Shown in pieces: positions 20,101-27,494 of a stretch of DNA of 64,000 nt (the first letter of the stretch is position 1; each line of letters starts with the position of its first letter). The DNA is taken from the NCBI GenBank assembly GCA_024233935.1, contig JACKOY010000002.1:1-64000 (forward strand), given 5' to 3'. The DNA is from Spirochaetales bacterium (GTDB lineage: Bacteria > Spirochaetota > Leptospiria > Leptospirales > Leptonemataceae). The position numbers were made by a program, and so were the translations under genes. The notes beneath the pieces are model-generated. The model made no database searches, was not told the DNA's origin, and worked only from the letters and a program-made list of their open reading frames with translations.

Positions 20101-20299
20101 ACATCTCAAAGTCGAGTACGGCGTCTTTGATGCTCTGGAGGTGGCGGTTTGCGACCGCTTCCAGCTGTTGCTCCCGGGTCTCCCCGACCCGTTTGAGCTG
20201 AGCCGAGCGCCACATGCCGCGATCCAGCCGTCGTAGCAGCAGGGTGAGGGCCACTGAGCCCAGAAAACTGATTGCAATAAGAAAGAAGGTCATACCCAT
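17105..20299 (-). CDS. SpiroCoCo-type giant coiled-coil membrane protein
   Basis: A 1064-residue protein with one N-terminal membrane helix (MTFFLIAISFLGSVALTLLL), then nearly 950 residues of uninterrupted heptad-like, charged sequence rich in Glu, Arg, Leu and Gln. The C-terminus is different: a Gly/Ala-rich linker followed by a compact helical segment (about 1015-1064; ILSLYLNHKWEPDLIAERM, then VDPAIVRAVIAS) resembling a helix-turn-helix. The architecture fits the spirochaete-specific SpiroCoCo coiled-coil family, possibly a cytoskeletal or envelope-organising element; the biochemical function is unknown. It probably shares a transcript with tetR (19-base gap). Long frames on the opposite strand are shadows of its biased codon use. 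Confidence 0.8.
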   Translation of the reverse strand: MGMTFFLIAISFLGSVALTLLLRRLDRGMWRSAQLKRVGETREQQLEAVANRHLQSIKDAVLDFEMLVRQSRDVHVALQSSLEGYQDRLETIREDRTIADRIQEDLGRLAGSASSVSAQVEKLDRGLERLGQAESSIYELHHRVEELDHVLSDRSAEAEATLGDVVARLIRETEERTRQFTENVRSGFQLLQEEMRQLEQRLDDQTQDVDTITERVSNVATRLEDRWMENTTQFDERFKETERRVAERIGALESGLGSIRSKAVESMQSDIARIRGEMEDFNLATISRRDEIMNETRRMGEHLQDEMKSFRENYLAAENKLIKDGERYKEEMKAQLLEMENEWRARDQERVEELKKRVQGLEQSIESARKQELDVLGTEAGRLREEIRSFGQELTTRLDEQLVGAQEAVRQTVREEERNLVATREELSQIKEHLNYLGQELKAAIRAETEHGVTLVREARRNEEEELASARQDLEEIREAVEGGMERVQEHLREAGKLEARMNKACETGRQELIESADTATRNFTKKAENFLQEQREALEELRDRFEADMDSRVETIEERLAKAGGKLDQNMEELASSRRALEEDLRRMRGSLREDADGLLREITDNISGESERIEETAERARGELEERAREFFADQDDKLGRLSETIDEKISKQLILLADRGQLQIEELEKRTGGTIREAAHRLEQSLESAKVEFKSLRDEIGLEVDQTRRLKDDILEEIDQDRKRLMTFREEMEVINRADEYVHKLDTTVEVLTDRLALAREENARLDEYVRNFELARQSRKELESELRLLETQRSRLKETEDHFHSIEARVDELNERFNVVGEAEELARNIEKRIKQFQDFKDSFEKYFGELGERRKFVEGAIRHVEKVRDEAKTAHETTDKLLDAVERAGLRQEHIGTFLKDLESRASLLGRLEKDFVQVEARFEQMDGLMLDLEERQRQIASMSRKVEDIRLQNEHVREELASLVSEADEKMDRLTAFYETLDSFLDEGPRIGSTEDIKAEKLVVAGARAGANGGRLPDHKRNGILSLYLNHKWEPDLIAERMKVDPAIVRAVIASHNK

Positions 20300-20376
20300 A
20301 AACCCGCTGGTCGGAACAGATCCCGGCTCTAGATTATGTCACATTAAACTGGTAAGAAAGCCCCGCCAGGATTCAG

Positions 20377-21150
20377 ATGACAAGAAAAAAAACATCCGGC
20401 CGCGAGGGGGCCGGCGCGCCCGTTCCTCCGTACGCCGCCTTTGCGGCGGTCTACGATGCCTACATGGACCACGTGCCCTACGATCAGTGGGCCCGGTACC
20501 TGGTCGGCGTGGCACGGGCTCTCTTGGGCGGGCTACCGGATCGCGTGCTGGACCTGGCCTGCGGCACGGGGGCGCTACTCGAAGAACTTTACGGGTCGGT
20601 GGGGCAGGTCAGCGGAATGGATTGTTCCCGGGAAATGCTCCGGCGCGCCCGGGCCCGGCTTCCGGGAGGGGATTTTCGGCCGGGCCGATTGGAAGCGACT
20701 CTTCCTTTTGAGCCCGGCAGCGTGTCCTGGATGGTCTGCACCCACGATAGCCTGAACTATTTGCCCGATCATGACCAGCTCGTCGTCCATCTGCGTTCGG
20801 CCCGCCGCCTTCTTCGCCCGGGCGGGCTTTACAGCGTGGATTTTGTGTCCTTAAAAAACATCATGCGCAACTTTCACGGGAAGACGGCCGAGTACGATCT
20901 GAATGGGGTCCGCCTTACCTGGAGCAATCGCTACGAACCTCGCAGCCGGGTTCTGGTCTCAGAACTGCAGTTCCGGAGAAACGGCGAATACGTTCTGGAA
21001 ACGCATCACCAGCGCTTCTTCGAGGAAGCCGAAATCCTGGCCGCCGTCTCCGAAGCCGGACTGCGTGTTTGTGCTCGTGGGGGGGACTACTCGGAGAACC
21101 CGGAGGCGCAAAACCTCTGGAATTTTCATCTGCAGTCGGAGGAGCCATGA
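20377..21150 (+). CDS. Class I SAM-dependent methyltransferase
   Basis: A 257-residue cytoplasmic methyltransferase. The SAM motif is VLDLACGTGALLEEL (about residues 49-63); motif II is MDCSREMLRRARARL, and VSWMVCTHDSLNYL with LRPGGLYSVDF completes the Rossmann methyltransferase pattern. The N-terminal YAAFAAVYDAYMDHVPYDQWARYL is typical of the YdaC/CmoA-like small-molecule group. Substrate unknown. ATG at 20377 follows the divergent SpiroCoCo gene by 77 bases. The stop overlaps recX as ATGA, giving a coupled methyltransferase-recX-small membrane protein unit. Confidence 0.88.
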   Translation: MTRKKTSGREGAGAPVPPYAAFAAVYDAYMDHVPYDQWARYLVGVARALLGGLPDRVLDLACGTGALLEELYGSVGQVSGMDCSREMLRRARARLPGGDFRPGRLEATLPFEPGSVSWMVCTHDSLNYLPDHDQLVVHLRSARRLLRPGGLYSVDFVSLKNIMRNFHGKTAEYDLNGVRLTWSNRYEPRSRVLVSELQFRRNGEYVLETHHQRFFEEAEILAAVSEAGLRVCARGGDYSENPEAQNLWNFHLQSEEP

Positions 21151-21659
21151 GCTCTGCCTGCCCGGTAGACGAAATTGTTTCCCGCATGGAGCGTTTTCTC
21201 CTGCAGCGTGACCGCGCGGAATCCGAGGCGCGCGATTATATGAAGCGAAGGCGGCTTTGCGCCCCCGAAGATGTAGATGCGGTTGTGCTCCGCCTGTACG
21301 ATCTGGGCTGGCTCAATGAAGCCCGTTTTGCCCGGGAACGAGTTCTGTACCGCCAACGCGCCGGTTACGGCCCGGCGTATATTCGCTCCGAGCTGATGCG
21401 CCTGGGGCTACCATCCGAAGTCGTAGCGGACGCGCTCGAAGCTGCAGCCGATGATTTCGCAATCGCGGTTCGCGAAGTGCTCGACCGGAAGTTACGCGGG
21501 TCTCAAAAACTGGTGGGCAATCAGCGCGAGCGCTGGTACCATTGGTTACGCAGGCGTGGCCACAGCAGCGATCTGGCTCGAAAGATGGTGGATGAGCTGG
21601 GATTGGTCGGTGAAAGCGATTTGCACGAACCGGCTGAGGAAAGTTTCTACGATGAGTGA
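21147..21659 (+). CDS. recX: Regulatory protein RecX
   Basis: RecX limits RecA filament growth. The 170-residue product shows the tandem three-helix RecX repeats: SEARDYMKRRRLCAPEDVDAVV with LYDLGWLNEARFARERV, then GPAYIRSELMRLGLPSEVVADAL and a third repeat near the C-terminus (WYHWLRRRGHSSDLARKMV). Start: ATG 21147 follows GGAGGAG and overlaps the methyltransferase stop; the open frame upstream to 21069 is rejected. recA is 37 kb away at 57974, not adjacent as in many bacteria. The stop overlaps the next small gene by eight bases. Confidence 0.85.
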   Translation: MSSACPVDEIVSRMERFLLQRDRAESEARDYMKRRRLCAPEDVDAVVLRLYDLGWLNEARFARERVLYRQRAGYGPAYIRSELMRLGLPSEVVADALEAAADDFAIAVREVLDRKLRGSQKLVGNQRERWYHWLRRRGHSSDLARKMVDELGLVGESDLHEPAEESFYDE

Positions 21660-21996
21660 TAGCGAAGAACGCGTGATTATTCCGGAAGTGGTTGGCCGGG
21701 AAGAACAACCGGGGCCCGATCCCGACGAGGGATCCCGACCCGTCACGGGAGCCACGCGTATTCTCATGATTCTACTTGCAATTGCCTGCGGCGCCTGGAT
21801 CATCTGGACGCCCGATCCGACCGATCTATTCTTTCCGTTCGGCTTTATTGACGACGGCATCGCGGCGTTTGTGCTTTTGTGGGCGCTCGAAAGACTCGGA
21901 GTCCACATCCCCATTCTCAGTCGCTTTCTGGGCCGCCGCGCGTCCCGCACAGGCACCCGGAAAAAAACCAGCTCAAAGCCAAATTCGGGCCGCTGA
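21652..21996 (+). CDS. Small membrane protein, DUF1232 (YkvA)-like
   Basis: A 114-residue protein with an acidic N-terminus, one or two membrane helices (ILMILLAIACGAWIIW and IAAFVLLWALERL) and a basic, Thr/Ser/Lys-rich tail. The segment TPDPTDLFFPFGFIDDGIAAF resembles the DUF1232 signature (Pro-x-Asp before the helix break, then Gly-x-x-Asp-Asp). Function unknown. Start: ATG 21652 lies eight bases inside recX, so expression is coupled; a longer upstream reading is only the recX shadow. The assignment to DUF1232 is tentative. Confidence 0.6.
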   Translation: MSDSEERVIIPEVVGREEQPGPDPDEGSRPVTGATRILMILLAIACGAWIIWTPDPTDLFFPFGFIDDGIAAFVLLWALERLGVHIPILSRFLGRRASRTGTRKKTSSKPNSGR

Positions 21997-22055
21997 CACG
22001 AGTCACTACCAACCGGTGGTGCGCTATCGTCCTTTGTTAGAAGTCCGCTCGCTTT

Positions 22056-23345
22056 TCAGCGTTCGCTCACGGGCTTAAAGGGTCTTTCCATCATGCCGCT
22101 GTAGACCTGCTGGGGACGCATCTGTCGGTGTTTTGTTTCGGCGCGTTGTTCGGACCACTGGGCCAGCCAGCCGGCCAGCTTGCCGATGCAACGGATGACG
22201 TTGTTCATGTTGGTCGGAATGCCCATGAGGCGGAATATGAGCGCAGAATAAAAATCAAGATTCGGATAGAAGCCCAGTTCTTTGAAATAGGTGTGACCGA
22301 GCGTGAACTCTTCGACCTCCAGCGCGATTTCCATGAGCGGATCGCGCTTTTGAGCATGAGTGCGGTAATAGGCGTGAAAGAGCTCCCGACTGATGCGGGC
22401 CCTGGGATCGACGGTCTTGTACTTTCGGTGGCCAAACGCGCTGGATTTCAGAGGTTCATGGCCGCTTATGAACTTCTCAAAAAAACGCTCTGGCGACATC
22501 CGGTTGTTGAGCATAGTCGTCAGCATGGGGATCGTATGCAGACTGTAGGACGCTTCCCGGGAGCCCCAGAGCGCACTGATGCCAGCATTGATACACACGA
22601 ACAGATTCGCGCGGGTGGAACCCAGTAGCCGTACGGTTGACGTGGCGACGTTTTGCTCATGGTCGCTGTAGAGAATCAGAATCTGGTTTAAGATTTTTTC
22701 GTCGTCCGCGGGTACGGTGTAAGCCTCGGCCGGAATTGCGAACATCATGTTCAGGAAGTTGGCGCAGTAGGGCAGCTCGTCCCGAGGATACACAATCGGC
22801 TGGCCAATGGATTTCTTGTATGCCATGGCAGCCAGAGTGCGCACTTTTGCCAGCAAGCGGGCCTTCACGTCGACACCTTGCTCTTTGTGGCTCTCGTAAG
22901 TGTCGGGATAGTAGCTGGAAAGCGCCGTGACCATGGTCGCGAGAATCGCCAGCGGATGAGCCGTTCCGGGGAAGCCGTCAAAGAAATTCCGCATCGCTTC
23001 GTGGATCAGGCTGTGTTTGGAGAGCGTTGTGCTGTATTCTGCATACTGCGAGGGCGTCGGTAGCTCGCCATTCGTGAGCAGGTAGGCCACTTCTACATAG
23101 CTGGATTCCTGAACCAGTTGCTCTACGCTGTAGCCGCGATAGAGTAGCTTTCCGTTTTCCGAGTCGATCCAGGTGATCTCACTCCGGGTCACCGCCGTAT
23201 TCATGAGGCTGGGGTCGAAGGCCAGAAGACCGGTTTTGCGCCGAAGATCGGTCAGGTCCAGAGCCGGTTTACCATCCGACCCGGTAACAACCGGCAGTGC
23301 GTAATCCTGTCCATCATAGCTGAGCGTGGCCTTGTCTGGTTCCAT
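22056..23345 (-). CDS. Citrate synthase homologue with altered active site
   Basis: The 429-residue protein aligns over its whole length with type II (E. coli GltA-like) citrate synthase: TGLLAFDPSLMNTAVTRSEITWIDSENG, LYSDHEQNVATSTVRLLGS, AFGHRKYKTVDPRA, NLDFYSALIF and the C-terminal RPQQVYSG are conserved. Two active-site regions are not. The usual WGPAHGGAN reads WGSREASYS, putting Glu264 where catalytic His264 should be. In the late helix, positions equivalent to F383 and R387 are R385 and K389. His229, His306 and Asp364 remain. A normal citrate synthase reaction is doubtful; altered chemistry or a non-enzymatic role is possible. It lies 42 bases downstream of the DISM pseudokinase and may be cotranscribed. 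A true gltA may lie elsewhere in the genome. Confidence 0.85.
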   Translation of the reverse strand: MEPDKATLSYDGQDYALPVVTGSDGKPALDLTDLRRKTGLLAFDPSLMNTAVTRSEITWIDSENGKLLYRGYSVEQLVQESSYVEVAYLLTNGELPTPSQYAEYSTTLSKHSLIHEAMRNFFDGFPGTAHPLAILATMVTALSSYYPDTYESHKEQGVDVKARLLAKVRTLAAMAYKKSIGQPIVYPRDELPYCANFLNMMFAIPAEAYTVPADDEKILNQILILYSDHEQNVATSTVRLLGSTRANLFVCINAGISALWGSREASYSLHTIPMLTTMLNNRMSPERFFEKFISGHEPLKSSAFGHRKYKTVDPRARISRELFHAYYRTHAQKRDPLMEIALEVEEFTLGHTYFKELGFYPNLDFYSALIFRLMGIPTNMNNVIRCIGKLAGWLAQWSEQRAETKHRQMRPQQVYSGMMERPFKPVSER

Positions 23346-23387
23346 AGCGGAAGGACTCCCGCGCGAATGCGCCCAGGCAATTCTTTT

Positions 23388-25511
23388 TTACCGGTTGCGA
23401 GAAAGGAATCGAAGGCGAACGTATTCGATGAACTCGGTCACGCTCATGTTTGCGTGCAGGCGGGGCAGGGGTCGCGCTGGCCGACTGGCTTCTTTCTGGG
23501 GTCGCGCTTCTACCTCCAGGGCAGGGCTCGCTTCGGTAGCCACAACGTCTGTGCGGGCGGTGGGGCTGAGTTCAATGTAGGCCTGCTTTCGTTTCAGACT
23601 GGATGGTGAGTCTCCGGGCAGATGTGCTTCCAGCTCAATGTCTATCGTCAGGAATTTCTTGTTCACAATGCGCACGTCGAGCCGCCCGCGTAAGATGCGA
23701 ATAATCTCACGGATAATGGCCCACTTTACCCACAGTCCACCCAGGTCCGGATTCAGGCCGGTCAGAAGCTCGTAAAATTGGCGCGTCTTACGGACGTTTT
23801 CGTGAAACAGCATGAATCGGAAGTGGACATGACCATGCAGGTCGGAAGTGATAATCAGGTCAATGTGCCGGAACTCGCGGAAGGCCGGAAAGTCGATCAG
23901 TCTGATCACGAAAGAGTTCACCAGTTCCAGGCTCGTACGCAGTGTAATATCCGGGTTCACTTTGATGTGGTGCGTAATCTCGCCGCGCGGGATCACGGCG
24001 GTGATAAAATCCCGGAAGTTTACCGTCTCAAGGTACTCGGGGTCGCTGATGACTTCGAGGCGACTGAGCTCCAGAATATCGTCGAGATTCGACTGCAACT
24101 GATCGATTTCGCTGCCCAACTCTCGAACCGTAATTCGGACGCTGGCGCGTGAATAGTCGGCCTCCTCGGGATTGAGCCGCGTCCGGATCGTGTTTCCGAT
24201 GTTTTCAGTGGGTTTGCGCAGAAATGTGTTCAGATACTGGAATACACGATCACGTAAAACGTTTACGGAATCGATGCGTTTGCGACGGCGTTCCACTTCC
24301 AGCTGCAGATCTATCAGGCGATACATCAGCGCGAATGCCATAATCAGATAAAAGGCTGCCAGGCCCACGTGAAAGTAATCCGGCCCATCGAAGGTGCCCC
24401 GCGCCACGCCGTAAAAATGAAATGTGACGCCGATCATCACCAGTGTTCCAACCGAAAGGATGATGGCGTCACGATCCAGGTCGCGAACGGCCCGGCGCAT
24501 GCAGAACTGAATGTAATACAAAAAGACGGGCAGGTTGGTTGGAAACCAGTAGGTAATGATGCGGTCCCATTTCACGGGGTCCATCAGAACCGCCATCAGG
24601 ACCGCAACCACGGCGTTGATCAGGCCATAGCCAATGGCGACACGGGTGGGGGAAAGGCTCGTGAAAGGAAGTTTCTTGATCTTGAAAAAGTGCGTGAAGA
24701 AATAAAAGAATACGACCGGAATGAATAGATAGCAGTACTGTTCAATGAGCTTAAAGGCCAAAAACCAGTCGGCCACCTCAAATCGAATTTCGTTTACAAG
24801 AAACTGCTGCAGCGCAACCAGAATTGCAAAAGCCCCAAACCACTTGTACTCTTTGAACTCACCGAGCGTACGATACAGAATCAAGAAGAAGATACCCGTC
24901 ACAAGATAGATCGCGGCGAAGATCAGCGGCGTGCGTTCCGCTGTCCAGAACTCACGTTCGGCTTCTATGGCCGGTAAGATCCGGATGGGGCCACCGGTAA
25001 TTCCACGACTGCCCGCAAAGTTTCCCCGGATACGAATAGCGATAACGTTGTCGTACTCCCCCGGAAAGTCCGGATTGGGTCGAATCAGACGATCGGGAAT
25101 CAGGTACACGCGCGATAGATTGTAGCCGGTGGCAACCGAACCGGAGGCATTGGAGTGGCCGATCAGCTCGCCGTTGAAATAGGTTTCGTCATGGTCGGCG
25201 ACCTCGCCCAAAATCAGCGCCAGGTTTGTGCGGCCCGGTTCGAGGCGGACACGGGTGCGGAGCCAGATCGCAGAGCGCTCGCGCAGTTCCAGGGAACTAC
25301 CCGATTTTGCCACGTTCGCCGGCAGGTGTAGCTCGGCCCATCGGCTGTCGTCGATTTCGGGACTGGCATTGGACGGATGATCGATGGTCGAGACACGCCA
25401 GGTGTGCCCGCTGCCCGCGAGGTTCTGGGAAAACAGCGTCCCGGGCACGAAAACCGCAAACAGCGCCAGGGCCAGCGCCGGCAGTTGCTGGTGAATCAAA
25501 ATAACTCTCAT
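23388..25511 (-). CDS. 7TM-DISM receptor with degenerate histidine-kinase output
   Basis: A 707-residue membrane receptor. It has a signal peptide (ILIHQQLPALALALFAVFVPG), a periplasmic jelly-roll domain (motif GEVADHDETYFNG), seven membrane helices (about 190-390) and a cytoplasmic part that begins as a coiled coil (LQLEVERRRKRID). The helical hairpin that should carry the phospho-accepting His reads RDRVFQYLNTFLRKPTENI and has no His. The following domain has ATPase-like strands (HIDLIITSDLHGHVHFRFMLF, VRIVNKKFLTIDIELEAHLP) but no N, G1, F or G2 box. It should therefore be a pseudokinase. Its start overlaps the stop of the true DISM kinase (ATGA), suggesting a receptor pair or heteromer. 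Confidence 0.8.
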   Translation of the reverse strand: MRVILIHQQLPALALALFAVFVPGTLFSQNLAGSGHTWRVSTIDHPSNASPEIDDSRWAELHLPANVAKSGSSLELRERSAIWLRTRVRLEPGRTNLALILGEVADHDETYFNGELIGHSNASGSVATGYNLSRVYLIPDRLIRPNPDFPGEYDNVIAIRIRGNFAGSRGITGGPIRILPAIEAEREFWTAERTPLIFAAIYLVTGIFFLILYRTLGEFKEYKWFGAFAILVALQQFLVNEIRFEVADWFLAFKLIEQYCYLFIPVVFFYFFTHFFKIKKLPFTSLSPTRVAIGYGLINAVVAVLMAVLMDPVKWDRIITYWFPTNLPVFLYYIQFCMRRAVRDLDRDAIILSVGTLVMIGVTFHFYGVARGTFDGPDYFHVGLAAFYLIMAFALMYRLIDLQLEVERRRKRIDSVNVLRDRVFQYLNTFLRKPTENIGNTIRTRLNPEEADYSRASVRITVRELGSEIDQLQSNLDDILELSRLEVISDPEYLETVNFRDFITAVIPRGEITHHIKVNPDITLRTSLELVNSFVIRLIDFPAFREFRHIDLIITSDLHGHVHFRFMLFHENVRKTRQFYELLTGLNPDLGGLWVKWAIIREIIRILRGRLDVRIVNKKFLTIDIELEAHLPGDSPSSLKRKQAYIELSPTARTDVVATEASPALEVEARPQKEASRPARPLPRLHANMSVTEFIEYVRLRFLSRNR

Positions 25512-27430
25512 AACAGAGGCACCGCGAAGGTGAAGGTTGAAAAGAATCCGGCGCCGGTTTCCAGACGCACTTCGCCGCCCAGTTCTCCGGCAATCAATTC
25601 GACAATCGCAAGTCCGATGCCGCTACCGACCGGCGCCGAGGGATCATCACTGCCGCGCACGAACTTCTGAAAAACGACATCCTTCTGAGAGGACTCGATG
25701 CCGGGCCCTTCGTCGCGCACGTAGACGCGCAGCAGGCCGGGTTGGAGTTTGATCGCCACCTCCAATTTGCCCAGGGTGTAGAGCAGTCCGTTTTCGACGA
25801 GGTGGTAGATGGCGGCTGAGAGCAGGTCGGGGTCCGAGGCGATTTCTTCTTCTTCCGGCGGCAGATCCGTGACCAGGCGTTTGCGGGGTTGGCCGGTGGT
25901 CAGCAGCGCGCGCTCCAGGGTGTCTTCGCATAGTCGCCGCAAACTGAAGTTCACGTGCCGGACCGAGTAATCGCCCTGCTCAAGAAGCGAAAGCAATGTG
26001 CTGTCGTTTACGAGATTCTCCAGGCTCGCGAAGGAGCTTTTCAGGTCGCCATTGTTTGATGCGGCGCGTTTGGCGGTGGCCTTTTTGCGGGTTGCTTTCG
26101 ATTGGCCATTGCCGTTTTCCGAAAGCGCCGAGAGTCCTTCGCGCAGCCCGGTCAGAATTCTGTGAAACTCGCTTGAGATATTGTAGATGGAGCGTGTCTT
26201 CTTCTTTTCGAGCTGGCGCAGCTCCTGCTCTTGTTCCTGAATACTGCTGTAGAGTGAAAGAATGGAATCGCTGAGCTGCAAAGAGACGGAACCCAAAAAA
26301 AGCAAAAAACCAAAAACCGACAGCTGATAGCCGGGGGCGATTCCGAGCGTGCCAAAGATATCGTAGATAACGAAGGGCAGCACCAGCACGAATCCAAACG
26401 CGATATAGCGCAGCTGATGCCTGTGCTCTCTGTAGCGTGTATAGAAAATCGCCGCCACAATCGCCAGAACGATCGTGACCAGCAGCAGATTTACATTAAT
26501 CAACAGTCTCCAGTACTCCGGTCGGGCACCGACGAGAAACGTTACGATGATCAGGGCAGCGTAGGCGCCATACACGATCCAGAGCGAGCGGGCCCGACGC
26601 ATGTCGATGAGATTGTGCAGATATTCGAGAAATAGTACCGGCAGGAAGAACAGCGCGAGCAGCTCGGATTGAAACGAAACCTCAAAGCTATCGAAAAACT
26701 CGTACCGCAGGTCAGTCCGGATCAGGTTGTAGGCGGCCAGCATCAACGAGAAGAGAGAAAAGAAAAGATTCTCGCGGCGATGCCAGAAAAAAGCGTAGAA
26801 TACACCAAAGAAGGCCGCGACGAGAATGTATACGCAACTGAACACGATTTTGGGGCTATCACGAACAAAAAGGGAACGCGCCCGGTCGAGTTCGTCGGTG
26901 AGGGCGGGCGTGTCGTGAAACCCGGTGTCGGAACTGGTGGAGCCAAAAACACTTTCGACACCCCGCATGCGCACTTCCAGGATGTTTTCCCCTTCCAGCC
27001 ACAAACGATCAGGGATGGAGTACAGCCGTGTTTTCTCAACGTCGACGCGTCCTGTATCCAGGTCTCCCGTCTGGCCGATCTCCTGATGGTTGAAGTAGGC
27101 TACGTCCATGGAGCGAACCAGACCGAGGTCGATGGCGATGCCCGAGGGCGCCCTTCCGGACAGAAAGATGCGGCAGCGGTAGGTGACATTTGTGCCGGGA
27201 GGTGGAGCGATGCCGTCGTCGGTCCAGAGCCCCGGCGCGCCGTCGGGGGCCGGCTGCCACAGTGCTCCGCCTTCGCCAACCTGGTAGGTCCAGCCGCGGC
27301 GCAGTTCCAGATGCCGCTGCCCGCTGTACACGGAATCGCAGTTCGCGAGCAGCCCGCGGGGTATCCCGAAAGAGAGAAACAGAGCCGTTGTAGCTACGAC
27401 TCCATGCAGGCCTTTGCCGGACAGAAACAT
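25508..27430 (-). CDS. 7TM-DISM sensor histidine kinase
   Basis: A 640-residue hybrid of a 7TM receptor and a histidine kinase. Signal peptide (VVATTALFLSFGIPRGLLA), periplasmic jelly-roll, seven membrane helices (about 200-390), then a dimerisation helix with candidate phospho-site His423 (SSEFHRILTGLREGL). The ATPase domain is intact: N box HLVENGLLYT, G1 VRDEGPGIE, F box FQKFVRG and G2 GSGIGLAIVELIAG. No receiver domain or adjacent response regulator is seen. A short Lys/Arg/Ala-rich insert (about 440-465) follows the His helix. It is coupled by a four-base overlap to the pseudokinase downstream. Ligand unknown. Confidence 0.88.
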   Translation of the reverse strand: MFLSGKGLHGVVATTALFLSFGIPRGLLANCDSVYSGQRHLELRRGWTYQVGEGGALWQPAPDGAPGLWTDDGIAPPPGTNVTYRCRIFLSGRAPSGIAIDLGLVRSMDVAYFNHQEIGQTGDLDTGRVDVEKTRLYSIPDRLWLEGENILEVRMRGVESVFGSTSSDTGFHDTPALTDELDRARSLFVRDSPKIVFSCVYILVAAFFGVFYAFFWHRRENLFFSLFSLMLAAYNLIRTDLRYEFFDSFEVSFQSELLALFFLPVLFLEYLHNLIDMRRARSLWIVYGAYAALIIVTFLVGARPEYWRLLINVNLLLVTIVLAIVAAIFYTRYREHRHQLRYIAFGFVLVLPFVIYDIFGTLGIAPGYQLSVFGFLLFLGSVSLQLSDSILSLYSSIQEQEQELRQLEKKKTRSIYNISSEFHRILTGLREGLSALSENGNGQSKATRKKATAKRAASNNGDLKSSFASLENLVNDSTLLSLLEQGDYSVRHVNFSLRRLCEDTLERALLTTGQPRKRLVTDLPPEEEEIASDPDLLSAAIYHLVENGLLYTLGKLEVAIKLQPGLLRVYVRDEGPGIESSQKDVVFQKFVRGSDDPSAPVGSGIGLAIVELIAGELGGEVRLETGAGFFSTFTFAVPLL

Positions 27431-27494
27431 GTGATCCTATCCATTATCGGGCAGAGCGGGGCCGGACCTGGGCGGCCCCACGCACTGTTCGGAC

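Noticed and set aside
21993..22004. TGACACGAGTCA, a further TGAC/GTCA palindrome
   Set aside because: The spacer is four bases instead of five and it lies after the stops of two convergent genes, so it is unlikely to be an operator.
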